From the NCBI RefSeq assembly GCF_019175365.1, contig NZ_CP059572.1, positions 4,774,001 to 4,838,000 on the forward strand: 64,000 nt of DNA, written 5' to 3'. The notes below the pieces were generated by a model that had not been told where the DNA came from, did not search any database, and saw nothing but the letters and a program-made list of their open reading frames with translations. The position numbers and the translations under genes were made by a program. Of the stretch, positions 33,643-42,772 are shown piece after piece. The DNA comes from Actinomadura graeca. GTDB lineage: Bacteria > Actinomycetota > Actinomycetes > Streptosporangiales > Streptosporangiaceae. Position 1 is the stretch's first letter; the number at the start of each line of letters is the position of its first letter.

Positions 33643-35967
33643 TCAGTTGGGCCAGGGCCAGCCGCCGCCGTCCGGCGGACCGTGGGCGTCGCCCTTCTTG
33701 CGGCCGTTGCTCACGTAGAGGATGACGGTGGTGCCGGGCGGGACCTCGGTGCCCGCGTCCGGGGAGGTGGACACGACCGTGCCCTTCGGCTGGTCGGAGT
33801 CGACGGATCCGGAGGCGACCTTGACGGTGAGGTCCGCCTCCTTGAGCTTGGCGGTCGCGGCGGCGACCGTCTCGCCCTTGACCTTCGGGACGCGGGTGGT
33901 GTCGCCGAAGTCGCGGGACGGGGTGCTGAAGCTCGGCGCGGGCGTCCCGGCCAGCGCGTTGCGCATGCTCTGCTGCCACATCCCGCCGGGGATGTCGGCG
34001 CCGTAGACGCCGTAGACCTTGTACTGCCAGGGGCCGCGGAAGTCCCAGTAGGCGGTGGCGGCGGCGAGGGTCGGGGTGAAGCCGGCGAAGACGGCGCAGG
34101 TGAACTCCTCGCAGGTGCCGGTCTTGCCCGCGGCCGGGCGGCCCAGGCTGCGGCCCGCGGCGGTGCCCTTGGTGAGGACGCCCTGGAGGATCGAGTTCAC
34201 CTTGTCGGCGACCGCCTCGTCCACGGCCTGGTGACAGTCCTGTTTGGGCAGCTTGACCTTCTTGCCGTCGGCGTCGATGACCTCGGTCACCGAGAGGGGC
34301 GCGCAGTACTTGCCGCGGGCGGCGAAGCCGGCGTACGCGGCGGCGAGGTGCACCATGTCGATGTCGTTGGTGCCGAGCACCTGGGACGGCGCCGGGTACA
34401 GGGCGTTGCCGTTGCCCTGCTTCATCCCGAACTTCTCGGCCATCTTGACGGCGTTGCAGACGCCGACGCGCTTCTCCAGCTGGGCGTAGAAGGTGTTGAC
34501 CGAGTGCCAGGTCGCCGACTTGAGGTTGAAGTTCCCGGCCTCGCTGTCACCGGCGTTGGACAGCGTCCAGTTGCCGCCGCCCGCCATGTCGTTGTCGTAC
34601 TTCTTGCCCTGGTACGTCCCGGTGTACTTGCAGGGGGCGAAGCCGTTGACGCTCGTCGTCTGCGGGGAGTTGATGCTGGTGTTGACCGGGATGCCCTGGT
34701 TGAGCGCGGCCGCCAGCGTGAAGACCTTGAACGTCGAGCCCGCCGACACGCCGTTGCCGCCGCCGTGCAGCGCGTCCGCCGGGAGGTTGATGGTGGTGCG
34801 GCCCTTGCCCGCGCCGAACCGCTTGCTCAGCCCGATCGCGCGGATCCTGCCCGTGCCGGGCTCGACCATCGCCTCGGCGCCGACGCGGTTGCCGCCCGGC
34901 GGGACGTGCCCGCGCAGGGACTGGTCGACGGCGCGCTGGTCGTCCATGTCCAGGGTGGTGCGGATCGTGTAACCGCCGCGGTTGAGCTTGTTGACGACGT
35001 CCTGCCGCTGCTTCGGCTTCAGCTCCCAGTACTTGCCGTTGGACAGGATGTTGAGCATGTCGTACTTCACGTACTCGCAGAAGTACGGCGCCTTGCTGGA
35101 CTCACAGCCGCCCACCGGGTCGGTGCGGTTCAGCAGGATCGGCTTCGCGGCCTCCTGGTCGGCCTGCGTCTTGGTGATGTGCTTGAGCTCCGCCATCCGG
35201 TACAGGACGGTGTCGCGTCGCTTCCGCGCGTCCTTGGGGTTCCGGATGGGGTCGTACGCGGTGGGGTTCTGGGTGATGCCCGCGAGCAGCGCGGCCTCGC
35301 CGAGGGTCAGCTTGGACGCGGGCTTGCTGAAGTAGCGCTTGGACGCGGCCTGCACGCCGTACGCGCCGGCGCTGAAGTAGGCCACGTTCATGTAGCCCTC
35401 AAGGATCTGGTCCTTGGTCATGCGCTGCTCGATGTCGAGCGCGTAGCGCAGCTCGCGGAGCTTGCGCGCGACGGTCGGCGCGGTGACCTCGCGGTACTCC
35501 TCCTGCGTCTTGGCGCTGTCGACGAGCAGGTTCTTGACGTACTGCTGGGTCAGCGTCGAGCCGCCCTGCGTCTGCTCGGACTCGACGTTGGACGCCAGCG
35601 CGCGGATGGTGCCCTTCAGGTCCAGCGCGCCGTGCTCGTAGAACCGCGAGTCCTCGATGTCGACCATCGCCGTCCGCATGATGGGCGCGACCTGGTCGAG
35701 GCGGACGGACTCGCGGTACTTGTCGAAGAACGTGGCGACGGGCTTGCCCGAGGCGTCGTACATCACCGTCTTCTCGGACGGTGGTGTCGTCCTGAGTCGG
35801 CTGTCCATGTCCTCGAAGTTGTTCGCGGCGTCGCGCGCGGTCAGTCCCGCGCTGCCGACGCCCGGCAACGCGATGAACGCGACCAGGACGCCTGCGACGA
35901 CACCCGCCCCCAGCAGCCGGACGAGCGTGGAGAGGGCCTTACCCCGATCTGTCTTCGCATCGAGCAC
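33643..35967 (-). CDS. Class A penicillin-binding protein with PASTA domain
   Basis: 774 residues. Order: short cytoplasmic start, one membrane helix (LLGAGVVAGVLVAFIALPG, near 20-40), glycosyltransferase GT51 (EDSRFYEHGALD with the catalytic Glu, and GGSTLTQQYVKN), transpeptidase with SxxK in AGSTFKVFTL, SxN in SVNTFY and KTG in AGKTGTCEEF, then one PASTA domain (TRVPKVKGETVAAATAKL to GTTVILYVSNG) and a short polar tail. It polymerises and cross-links peptidoglycan outside the membrane; PASTA binds wall fragments. The GTG start is tentative because the ribosome site is poor. In Streptomyces relatives the same gene stands next to wblA. Confidence 0.95.
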   Translation of the reverse strand: MLDAKTDRGKALSTLVRLLGAGVVAGVLVAFIALPGVGSAGLTARDAANNFEDMDSRLRTTPPSEKTVMYDASGKPVATFFDKYRESVRLDQVAPIMRTAMVDIEDSRFYEHGALDLKGTIRALASNVESEQTQGGSTLTQQYVKNLLVDSAKTQEEYREVTAPTVARKLRELRYALDIEQRMTKDQILEGYMNVAYFSAGAYGVQAASKRYFSKPASKLTLGEAALLAGITQNPTAYDPIRNPKDARKRRDTVLYRMAELKHITKTQADQEAAKPILLNRTDPVGGCESSKAPYFCEYVKYDMLNILSNGKYWELKPKQRQDVVNKLNRGGYTIRTTLDMDDQRAVDQSLRGHVPPGGNRVGAEAMVEPGTGRIRAIGLSKRFGAGKGRTTINLPADALHGGGNGVSAGSTFKVFTLAAALNQGIPVNTSINSPQTTSVNGFAPCKYTGTYQGKKYDNDMAGGGNWTLSNAGDSEAGNFNLKSATWHSVNTFYAQLEKRVGVCNAVKMAEKFGMKQGNGNALYPAPSQVLGTNDIDMVHLAAAYAGFAARGKYCAPLSVTEVIDADGKKVKLPKQDCHQAVDEAVADKVNSILQGVLTKGTAAGRSLGRPAAGKTGTCEEFTCAVFAGFTPTLAAATAYWDFRGPWQYKVYGVYGADIPGGMWQQSMRNALAGTPAPSFSTPSRDFGDTTRVPKVKGETVAAATAKLKEADLTVKVASGSVDSDQPKGTVVSTSPDAGTEVPPGTTVILYVSNGRKKGDAHGPPDGGGWPWPN

Positions 35968-36281
35968 GGGATCTAGAGTACGCGGGACGACCAGTGCAAT
36001 CAGGACAGGTCCCCCTCGGGTGCACCGATCGGCGCTCGTCCGTCCGTTCTGTCCCCGTCGTGACAACCTGCGCCATGTCTGGCGCGTCAACTACAGGTAA
36101 CTAGTCCGTTCCGGCGGTATGGCCCCGGTGGGCTATATCGAGAATGGGCCCATCGGGGACTGTTGAATCGTCCCTCGCTTCCGTAAGTTCTTCCCCACGG
36201 CTTTCGTTTGGCGGCCTGACGTCCGCGCCCGTCCGGCCAAGGAGCGCAAATCGACACAGACCCTAGGGGAGTGGGGCCAAG
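35968..36281. promoter_or_regulatory. Divergent promoter region between PBP and wblA
   Basis: About 314 bp between divergent genes. AT-richer stretches near 36085-36130 and 36160-36215 are suitable promoters. No open frame is convincing. wblA genes typically have long, heavily regulated upstream regions. Confidence 0.5.
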
Positions 36282-36593
36282 ATGTGGATCACGGATTGGA
36301 CCGCCCGCGCCGCCTGCCGTAACGCGGATCCTGACGCCCTGTTCGTGCAGGGAGCTGCGCAGAACCGAGCCAAGCTCATCTGCCGTGGCTGCCCGGTGCG
36401 CACGGAGTGTCTCGCCGACGCCCTCGACAACAGGATCGAGTTCGGCGTCTGGGGCGGGATGACCGAGCGGGAACGCCGCGCGCTGCTGCGCAGGCGGCCG
36501 GACGTGCAATCGTGGCGCGAGCTGCTGGAGACCGCGAAGGACGAGTACGAGCGGTCCGTGGACGTCGACGAGGAGGAACTCGTCGCCAGCTGA
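36282..36593 (+). CDS. wblA: WhiB-family regulator WblA
   Basis: 103 residues. The four iron-sulfur cysteines are C12, C34, C37 and C43 (C-x21-C-x2-C-x5-C). The Wbl motif GVWGGMTERERRALLRRRP follows. ALFVQGAAQNRAK and CLADALDN are characteristic of the WblA/WhiB4 branch. WblA is a [4Fe-4S] redox-sensitive regulator that in Streptomyces controls the switch from growth to sporulation and represses antibiotic production. GGGAG precedes the ATG. Neighbours (class A PBP on one side, two ArsA-like ATPases on the other) match the Streptomyces wblA locus, which supports orthology. Confidence 0.93.
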   Translation: MWITDWTARAACRNADPDALFVQGAAQNRAKLICRGCPVRTECLADALDNRIEFGVWGGMTERERRALLRRRPDVQSWRELLETAKDEYERSVDVDEEELVAS

Positions 36594-37278
36594 CCCGGCC
36601 CCCGGCGGCCGACCCGTCCGGTGGTCGGGCCGTTCCGGTGGCCGGTCGGTTTCTCAGGTGGTCGGGCCGTGCAGTGGCGGCCTGGTGCAGGTGGTCGGCT
36701 CGTCCGGTTGGTCGGCCATCTTGGTGGTGCGCGACGTCCGGGTGCTGGACATGCCCGGACGATTCGTCGTGCGCGCGTGCGGACCTGCCCATATCGTCAC
36801 GGCGTCAGGTGCGCCGGGCCGGTCCGGGTCAGGTCGGCGACGGTGTGCTGCCCTGTTCAGGCGGCCGCCGGTTCGCCCGAGCCGTCCGGCCGGTTTCTGT
36901 GCGGCGGCCGTCGTTCGTGTGTGACGCGCGCCGATGCTGGGCGGAGTCGTTGTGGATATGCACCGTTCCAAGCGTGGACGTGCGGTATGTCCGGGTGATG
37001 TCGGTGCCGTTCAGCGGCTCCGATGCTCCATTTCCGGACGGCCGTAGGCGCAAATCCGTCCCGTCCCTGACCGCTTTCTTCTGGCCCGGCACCACCGCGC
37101 CCGGTGAACATCGCGGTCACGCAGCCGGGACTCGCCGTCTGATCAACAGTGTTGATGTGTATTCGCGCAGGTCAGCGCTTCTTCGTGTGGCCGCGAAGAA
37201 CCGTTCGGCCGTGCAGGTCAGACGTCCACGCGGGGCGAGGCGGTCGCGCGGGGTCGGGCGCCACGTGGGGCGAACGGG
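36594..37278. other. 685-bp gap after wblA, no gene
   Basis: The first half is made of imperfect repeats of G/T-rich words (GGTCGG, CCGGTCGG, GGTGGTCGG) and is open in several frames for that reason. The second half is more AT-rich. No ribosome sites or protein-like segments. It may be a long 3' untranslated region of wblA or a decayed insertion. Confidence 0.5.
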
Positions 37279-38436
37279 TCAGGCGGCAGCGCTGGGCGCG
37301 GGCGGCGCGGCCAAATCCTCACCCACCCGCCGCAGCCCCTCCAGGTCGTGGACGTCCTCGGCCTGGGCCGGGACCGCGGTGACCGGGACCGTCGGATGCG
37401 TGGACGCGAAGTGGTCGCGCAGGCGTTCCTCGCGCGCGGCCAGCTGCATGCGGTCGGTGTGCAGGCGGAGCAGGGCCGCGGTCAGCGTGTGCTCGCCGCG
37501 CTCCTCCAGCGTCTCGGCCGCCGCCTGGCTGCGCGCCGCGGACGGGCTCGCGGACGCCGCCTCGTGGACGCGGTTGACGACCAGCCCGGCGAGCGGCATC
37601 CGTTCCTCGGCGAGACGCTCCACGAAGTAGGACGCCTCCCGGAGCGCGTCCGGCTCGGGCGCGGCCACCACCAGGAACGCGGTGCCGGGCGTCTGCAGCA
37701 GCTCGAACGTCTTCTCGGCGCGCTCGCGGAACCCGCCGAACATCGTGTCGAACGCCGCGACGAAGGTCTGGACGTCCCGCAGCAGCTGCACGCCGATGAC
37801 CTTGTTGACCACGCCGGTGAACATGCCGAACCCGGCACTGATGACCTTGACGCCGAAGCGGCCGCCGGTCTTCGCCGGGGCGGCGAGGATCCGCATGAAG
37901 CGGCCGTCGAGGAAACGGCCCATCCGCTCGGGCGCGTCGAGGAAGTCCAGCGCGTTCCGCGACGGCGGGGTGTCGACGACGATCAGGTCCCACGCGCCGG
38001 AGCGGTGCAGCTGGCCGAGCTTCTCCATCGCCATGTACTCCTGGGTGCCGGAGAGGCTGGAGGACAGCGACTGGTAGAAGGGGTTCGCGAGGATCTGCTT
38101 GGCCCGGTCGGGGTCGGCGTGCGCCTCGACGATCTCGTCGAACGTCCGCTTCATGTCGAGCATCATCGCGTGCAGCTCGCCATCGCCCTCGACGTCGATC
38201 CGGCGCGGGTTGTTGTCCAGCTCGGAGAGGCCCATCGACTGGGCGAGCCTGCGGGCGGGGTCCACCGTCAGGACGACCACGTCGCGTCCCCGCTCGGCGG
38301 CGCGGACACCGAGGGCCGCGGCCGTCGTGGTCTTGCCCACCCCGCCGGAGCCGCAGCACACGATGATCTTCGTGCGGGGGTCGTCGAGCAGCGCGTCCAC
38401 GTCCAGGACGGGCGGGATCTTGCCGGTCGGGCTCAT
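37279..38436 (-). CDS. ArsA/Get3-like P-loop ATPase (second of pair)
   Basis: 385 residues. Deviant Walker A CCGSGGVGKTTTAAALG at 27-43, switch region TVDPARRLAQSMGL, and DLIVVDTPPSRNALDFLDAP near residue 155. These are hallmarks of anion-transporting ATPase/Get3 homologues. In actinobacteria two such genes are always paired and likely form a heterodimer; the client is unknown and arsenic transport is unlikely without arsB. GGGGGAG precedes the ATG. It is 64 bp downstream of its partner. Confidence 0.92.
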   Translation of the reverse strand: MSPTGKIPPVLDVDALLDDPRTKIIVCCGSGGVGKTTTAAALGVRAAERGRDVVVLTVDPARRLAQSMGLSELDNNPRRIDVEGDGELHAMMLDMKRTFDEIVEAHADPDRAKQILANPFYQSLSSSLSGTQEYMAMEKLGQLHRSGAWDLIVVDTPPSRNALDFLDAPERMGRFLDGRFMRILAAPAKTGGRFGVKVISAGFGMFTGVVNKVIGVQLLRDVQTFVAAFDTMFGGFRERAEKTFELLQTPGTAFLVVAAPEPDALREASYFVERLAEERMPLAGLVVNRVHEAASASPSAARSQAAAETLEERGEHTLTAALLRLHTDRMQLAAREERLRDHFASTHPTVPVTAVPAQAEDVHDLEGLRRVGEDLAAPPAPSAAA

Positions 38437-38500
38437 CGGGTCGTCTCCCCCGTTCGGGACGCGGTTCCGGAGGGTGTGCCGGACGGGTGCTGGAAGCGCG

Positions 38501-39508
38501 TCATGCGGCACCTTGCGCGCGCAGGGCGGCGGCCAGGTCGTACAGGCCGGCGAGGTCCATGCCGTCCGAGAGGAGGGGAAGGGTGTAGCGCGGACGGTCG
38601 ATCGACTCCAGGCGCTCCTTCTCACGGCGTTGCAGGGCCGTGCGCCGGGCGTGCTCGGCGGCCTCCGAGGCGAGGACGGCCGCGATGGCCTCGGCGTCGT
38701 GCTCGAGCCCGGCGGCCTTGACGCCGCGCAGGATCCCGTCGGCGTCCAGGTCGCCCGCCGCGGCGGCGGCGAGGTCGTCCTCGTCCAGGACGGGAGGGTG
38801 CTCCATGTTGACGATCACTCCGCCGATGGGCAGGCCGACCTCGGTGAGGTCGTGGATGCCGTCCATCGTCTCCTGGACGGGCATCTCCTCCAGGAGTGTC
38901 ACGAAATGCACGGCCGTCTCGGGACTGCGCAGCACCTTCATCACGGTGTCGGCGTGGTTGCGGACCGGCCCGACCTTCGCGAGCCCGGAGACCTCGTCGT
39001 TGACGTTCAGGAACTTGGTGATGCGCCCGGTGGGCGGGGCGTCCATGACGACGGCGTCGTAGATGAACGAGCCGTCCTTCTTCTTGCGGCGGACGGACTC
39101 GCTGGTCTTCCCGGTGAGGATCACGTCGCGCAGCCCCGGCGCGATGGTCGTCACGAAGTCGACGATGCCGAGCTTGGACATCGCCTTCCCGGCGCGCTTG
39201 AGGCTGTAGAACATCTCCAGGTACTCGATGAGCGCCTCTTCGGTGTCGACGGCGAGCGCGTAGACGTCCCCGCCGTCCGGCGCGACGGCCACCCGGCGCT
39301 CCTCGTACGGCAGGGGCGGGCAGTCGAAGAGCTGGGCGATGCCCTGCCGCCCCTCGACCTCGACCAGCAGGACCTTCCGGCCGCCGGCGGCCAGGGCCAG
39401 GGCGAGTGCGGCCGCGACGGTGGTCTTGCCGGTGCCGCCCTTGCCCGTGACCACGTGCAGGCGCACGCCGTCCCAGTCGGTGTCTCTCGCGCTCACCTGA
39501 TCGACCAT
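38501..39508 (-). CDS. ArsA/Get3-like P-loop ATPase (first of pair)
   Basis: 335 residues. Walker A GKGGTGKTT is at 22-30 and VLLVEVEGRQGIAQLFD follows. The switch II-type DAVVMDAPPTGRITKFLNV is near residue 155. It is shorter and more acidic than its partner downstream and probably its heterodimer half. The ATG at 39508 is used; a GTG five codons later is also possible. It is divergent from the slipin gene across about 190 bp. Confidence 0.92.
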   Translation of the reverse strand: MVDQVSARDTDWDGVRLHVVTGKGGTGKTTVAAALALALAAGGRKVLLVEVEGRQGIAQLFDCPPLPYEERRVAVAPDGGDVYALAVDTEEALIEYLEMFYSLKRAGKAMSKLGIVDFVTTIAPGLRDVILTGKTSESVRRKKKDGSFIYDAVVMDAPPTGRITKFLNVNDEVSGLAKVGPVRNHADTVMKVLRSPETAVHFVTLLEEMPVQETMDGIHDLTEVGLPIGGVIVNMEHPPVLDEDDLAAAAAGDLDADGILRGVKAAGLEHDAEAIAAVLASEAAEHARRTALQRREKERLESIDRPRYTLPLLSDGMDLAGLYDLAAALRAQGAA

Positions 39509-39700
39509 ATCGTTCGCTCGGCAAGGACTTCAGAGGGCGTCCTCGGGGATGCAAGTGATCCCTGACACGATGCCGTCCCAGGTCCCGATGCCGTTGTTTC
39601 CTCCGTGACCGCGAGGTTAGCTGGAAACCGAGACCGGTCTGCGGGCCGGGCCGTCCGGGCCTCGGGGACCCGGGCTTTCCACGCGAGAAAGGTGCCCGTG

Positions 39701-40795
39701 ATGGAAGCGGTAGCCCTAGTCATCTTGCTCGTCGTCGTGGTGGGCGGGCTGCTCACCCTGGCGTCGTCGCTCCGCGTCGTCCAGCAGTTCGAGCACGGGA
39801 TCGTGTTCCGGTTCGGGCAGGTGCAGCGCGGTGGCGAGTTGCGCCCGGGGGCGGTCCGGAGCCCCGGCTTGACCGTGATTTTGCCGATCGCCGAGCGGAT
39901 GCAGAAAGTCAACCAGCAGACGGTCACGATGGGGGTGCCCGCCCAGGAGGGCATCACGCAGGACAACGTGAGCGTCCGCGTCGACGCGGTCGTCTACTTC
40001 AGGGTGATCGATCCCGTGAAGGCGATCGTCAACGTCCAGAACTACGGGTACGCGGTCTCGCAGGTGGCGCAGACGTCGCTGCGGTCCGTCATCGGGCAGG
40101 CCGACATGCAGGAACTGCTCGGCGAGCGCGAGAAGATCAACGCGCGGCTCCGGACGATCATCGACGAGATCACGCAGGATCCGTGGGGCCTGCTGATCGA
40201 GCGGGTCGAGATCAAGGACGTGTCGCTGCCCGAGGGCATGAAGCGGTCGATGGCCCGGCAGGCGGAGGCCGAGCGCGAGCGCCGTGCCCGCATCATCACC
40301 GCGGACGGCGAGTTCCAGGCGTCCAAGCGGCTCGCGGCGGCGGCGGAGATCATGTCGCAGGACCCGGCCGCCCTCCAGCTGCGCCTGCTGCAGACGGTCG
40401 TGGAAGTGTCCGCCGAGAAGAACAGCACGCTGGTCATGCCGCTCCCGGTGGAGATCCTGCGGTTCTTCGACCGTGCGGCGGGCGCCGCGTCCGAACCGTC
40501 CGGCAAGGACGACCAGGCCAAGCCGGATCTCGGCGAACGGCTCGCCAAGGCGGAGGAGGAGCTGGCCAAGGCGGCGGAGCAGCCGTCCACGCTGCAGTCC
40601 GCCGAGGACGTCCCGCCCGTGATCGGGCTCGACGATCCCCAGCGGCACCACGGCCTGGACGAGGCCGAGCGGCCCCACGAGGTCTCCGGCCCGCCGGACG
40701 ACCAGCCGCGCGGCATCTCCGGCGGCGAGGGCCCGTCCGCGGAGGGGACGCGGGAAGGCGGCACCCCGGGCGCGGACGGGCGGAACGGCGTGTGA
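39701..40795 (+). CDS. SPFH/band 7 protein (slipin)
   Basis: 364 residues. One N-terminal membrane helix (VALVILLVVVVGGLLTLA) is followed by an SPFH domain: VVQQFEHGIVFRFG, VRVDAVVYFRVIDPVKA, RSVIGQADMQELLGER and the coiled-coil MARQAEAERERRARIITADGE. The C-terminal 90 residues are acidic, Pro/Gly-rich and probably disordered. Slipins build scaffolds on the inner membrane and often tune proteases. AAAGG precedes the ATG. Confidence 0.92.
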   Translation: MEAVALVILLVVVVGGLLTLASSLRVVQQFEHGIVFRFGQVQRGGELRPGAVRSPGLTVILPIAERMQKVNQQTVTMGVPAQEGITQDNVSVRVDAVVYFRVIDPVKAIVNVQNYGYAVSQVAQTSLRSVIGQADMQELLGEREKINARLRTIIDEITQDPWGLLIERVEIKDVSLPEGMKRSMARQAEAERERRARIITADGEFQASKRLAAAAEIMSQDPAALQLRLLQTVVEVSAEKNSTLVMPLPVEILRFFDRAAGAASEPSGKDDQAKPDLGERLAKAEEELAKAAEQPSTLQSAEDVPPVIGLDDPQRHHGLDEAERPHEVSGPPDDQPRGISGGEGPSAEGTREGGTPGADGRNGV

Positions 40796-40954
40796 CCGGC
40801 GCCGTCCACCGCCGAAACCGGAGCGCGCGGCCCGTGTCGCCCCGTCGTTACTCGCCGGATCATTTGTGCATCCCCGGCGCCACCCTTCTCTGAACGCACC
40901 GTCGGAGGGCGGTTCGGAACGGCCGGGCATGCGCCGATCGCTAGGGTGAGGGCC

Positions 40955-41113
40955 ATGACGAAGTGGGAGTACGCGACCGTTCCGCTGCTGGTGCACGCGA
41001 CCAAGCAGATCCTCGACAATTGGGGCCAGGACGGGTGGGAGCTCGTCACCGTCCTGCCGGGGCCGAACCCGGAGAACCTTGTGGCGTACTTCAAGCGTGA
41101 GGTCCAGTCCTGA
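40955..41113 (+). CDS. DUF4177 small protein
   Basis: 52 residues, MTKWEYATVPLLVHATKQIL at the start and NWGQDGWELVTVLPGP in the middle, the typical WEYxxVP...GWELV pattern of DUF4177. GGTGAGG precedes the ATG. It is found in the same position, before RidA, in many actinomycetes. Function unknown. Confidence 0.88.
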   Translation: MTKWEYATVPLLVHATKQILDNWGQDGWELVTVLPGPNPENLVAYFKREVQS

Positions 41114-41228
41114 TCCACCCGCGGCCTGGCGTGGGGGCCGCGGCGGGCGGCGCCCGTCCCGTCCGCGCTGTGCGAAGCTTGATCGGTAAGCGGGCCGCCG
41201 GGTCCGCGTCGCCTGGGAGGGAGTGGCC

Positions 41229-41690
41229 ATGAGTACGCCCGAGGAGCGGATCGGCGAACTCGGACTGGAGCTGCCGGAGGTCGTCGCACCGCTGGCGTCC
41301 TACGTTCCCACGGCGCGGACGGGCTCGCTCGTCTACACGGCCGGGCAGGTCCCGATGGTCAAGGGCGAGCTGACCCTGACCGGCAAGGTCGGGGCGGACG
41401 TCACCGCGGAGCAGGCGGCCGAGCAGGCCCGGATCTGCGCGCTCAACGCCATCGCCGCCCTCAAGGCCGAGGTGGGAGAGCTGTCCAGGATCGTGAGGAT
41501 CGTCAAGGTGGTCGGGTTCGTGGCCAGTTCCCCCGACTTCCACGGTCAGCCGCAGGTGATCAACGGGGCGAGCGACCTGCTGGGCGAGGTGTTCGGCGAC
41601 GCGGGGAAACACGCCCGCAGCGCCGTGGGCGTCGCCGTCCTCCCGCGCGACGCGGTCGTGGAGGTCGAGGTCATCGCCGAGGTCGCCTGA
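41229..41690 (+). CDS. RidA family (YjgF/YER057c) protein
   Basis: 153 residues. The RidA fold motifs are present: YVPTARTGSLVYTAGQVP near 28-45, EQARICALNAIAALKAEVG near 68-86 and the C-terminal HARSAVGVAVLPRDAVVEVE with the active-site Arg region. This longer, actinobacterial subgroup may deaminate reactive enamines, though activity is not proved for it. The start is the ATG with GGAGG at eight bases; a GTG six bases earlier is poorly spaced. Confidence 0.92.
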   Translation: MSTPEERIGELGLELPEVVAPLASYVPTARTGSLVYTAGQVPMVKGELTLTGKVGADVTAEQAAEQARICALNAIAALKAEVGELSRIVRIVKVVGFVASSPDFHGQPQVINGASDLLGEVFGDAGKHARSAVGVAVLPRDAVVEVEVIAEVA

Positions 41691-41754
41691 GCGGGGACCG
41701 GGTTGACGGAACGTCATTCGGTATTCCCGGATGTCACGCCATGAGGATCACGAG

Positions 41755-42627
41755 GTGCCCGAGCGCGGCCGGACGGCGATGACCGGCCTGCTGCGGCTCC
41801 CGGCGGAGTTGCGGGACAGGGTCGAGGACGTCCTGGCCGGCCGGGCGGAACCGGTCCCCGCCCGGCACGCGGCCACGGTGGTGGTGCTCCGCGATCACGA
41901 GGAGCACGGCCTCCAGGCGTTCATGCTGCGGCGGGTCCGGTCGATGGCGTTCGCGCCCGGCGCGTACGTCTTCCCCGGCGGCGCGGTCGACCCGCGCGAC
42001 GGGGAGGCGGCATTGGCCTGGGCCGGGCCGTCCCCTGCCGAGTGGGGTGCGGCGTTCAAGGCGGACGAGACGCTCGCGCGTGAACTGGTCTGCGCGGCCG
42101 TCCGGGAGACGTTCGAGGAGAGTCTCGTCCTGCTGGCGGGGCCGACGGGCTCGTCCGTCGTGGACGACACGCGAGGGGACGCGTGGGAAGCGGACCGCCA
42201 GGCCCTTCTGGGCCGCTCCCAGTCGTTCGGTGAGTTCCTCCACCGGCGTGGTCTCGTCCTACGGTCGGACTTGCTCAGGCCATGGGCCCACTGGGTGACG
42301 CCCGCTGTCGAGCCGAAACGCTACGACACGCGGTTCTTCGTCGCAGCGATCCCGGAGGGACAGCGCGCCGGGGACGTCAGCACCGAGGCCGACCAGGCGG
42401 CGTGGGTGCGTCCGGCCGAAGCCGCCGAGCGGGGGCGCAGGGGAGAGTGGCCCATGCTGCCGCCGACCGTGGCCACGCTCTCGGAGCTGTCCGCGTTCGA
42501 GACGGTCGCGGACGCCCTGGCCTCACCGCGGGAGATCGTCGTCTACGAGCCCGCGGCGGTGATCGTCGACGGCGAGCCGTACCTCGTCCTGCCCGAAGAC
42601 ATCGCGCAGCACTACGCGTCCGGGTGA
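41755..42627 (+). CDS. NUDIX hydrolase (large actinobacterial type)
   Basis: About 290 residues. AYVFPGGAVDPRDGE and LVCAAVRETFEESLVLLAG form an extended Nudix box in which the REUxEE sequence reads RETFEES. It belongs to the longer subgroup with inserted helices between the halves of the box, as in mammalian Nudt19-like acyl-CoA diphosphatases. The GTG start with GAGGA upstream is preferred; an ATG eight codons later is possible. It is followed directly by the metallo-hydrolase gene. Confidence 0.88.
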   Translation: MPERGRTAMTGLLRLPAELRDRVEDVLAGRAEPVPARHAATVVVLRDHEEHGLQAFMLRRVRSMAFAPGAYVFPGGAVDPRDGEAALAWAGPSPAEWGAAFKADETLARELVCAAVRETFEESLVLLAGPTGSSVVDDTRGDAWEADRQALLGRSQSFGEFLHRRGLVLRSDLLRPWAHWVTPAVEPKRYDTRFFVAAIPEGQRAGDVSTEADQAAWVRPAEAAERGRRGEWPMLPPTVATLSELSAFETVADALASPREIVVYEPAAVIVDGEPYLVLPEDIAQHYASG

Positions 42628-42772
42628 CGTGGCCGTGTCGCCGAGCCGGAGGCTGCACCTGTCCAGGGCCGTGATGCGGCTGCTCGCGGGCACGTCGGCG
42701 CTGCGCCACATGGAACGGCTGGGCTGGAACCCGCTCCGCCACCCCGATCGCGCCTCGGGCAGGATGGGGGAG

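Noticed and set aside
33625..35976. 783-codon open frame on the plus strand
   Set aside because: Lies fully antisense to the well-supported class A PBP and has the Gly/Arg/Val-rich composition of a GC shadow frame.
37279..39508. Arsenite resistance operon
   Set aside because: The ArsA-like ATPases are the paired actinobacterial type near wblA; no arsB, arsC or arsR is present.
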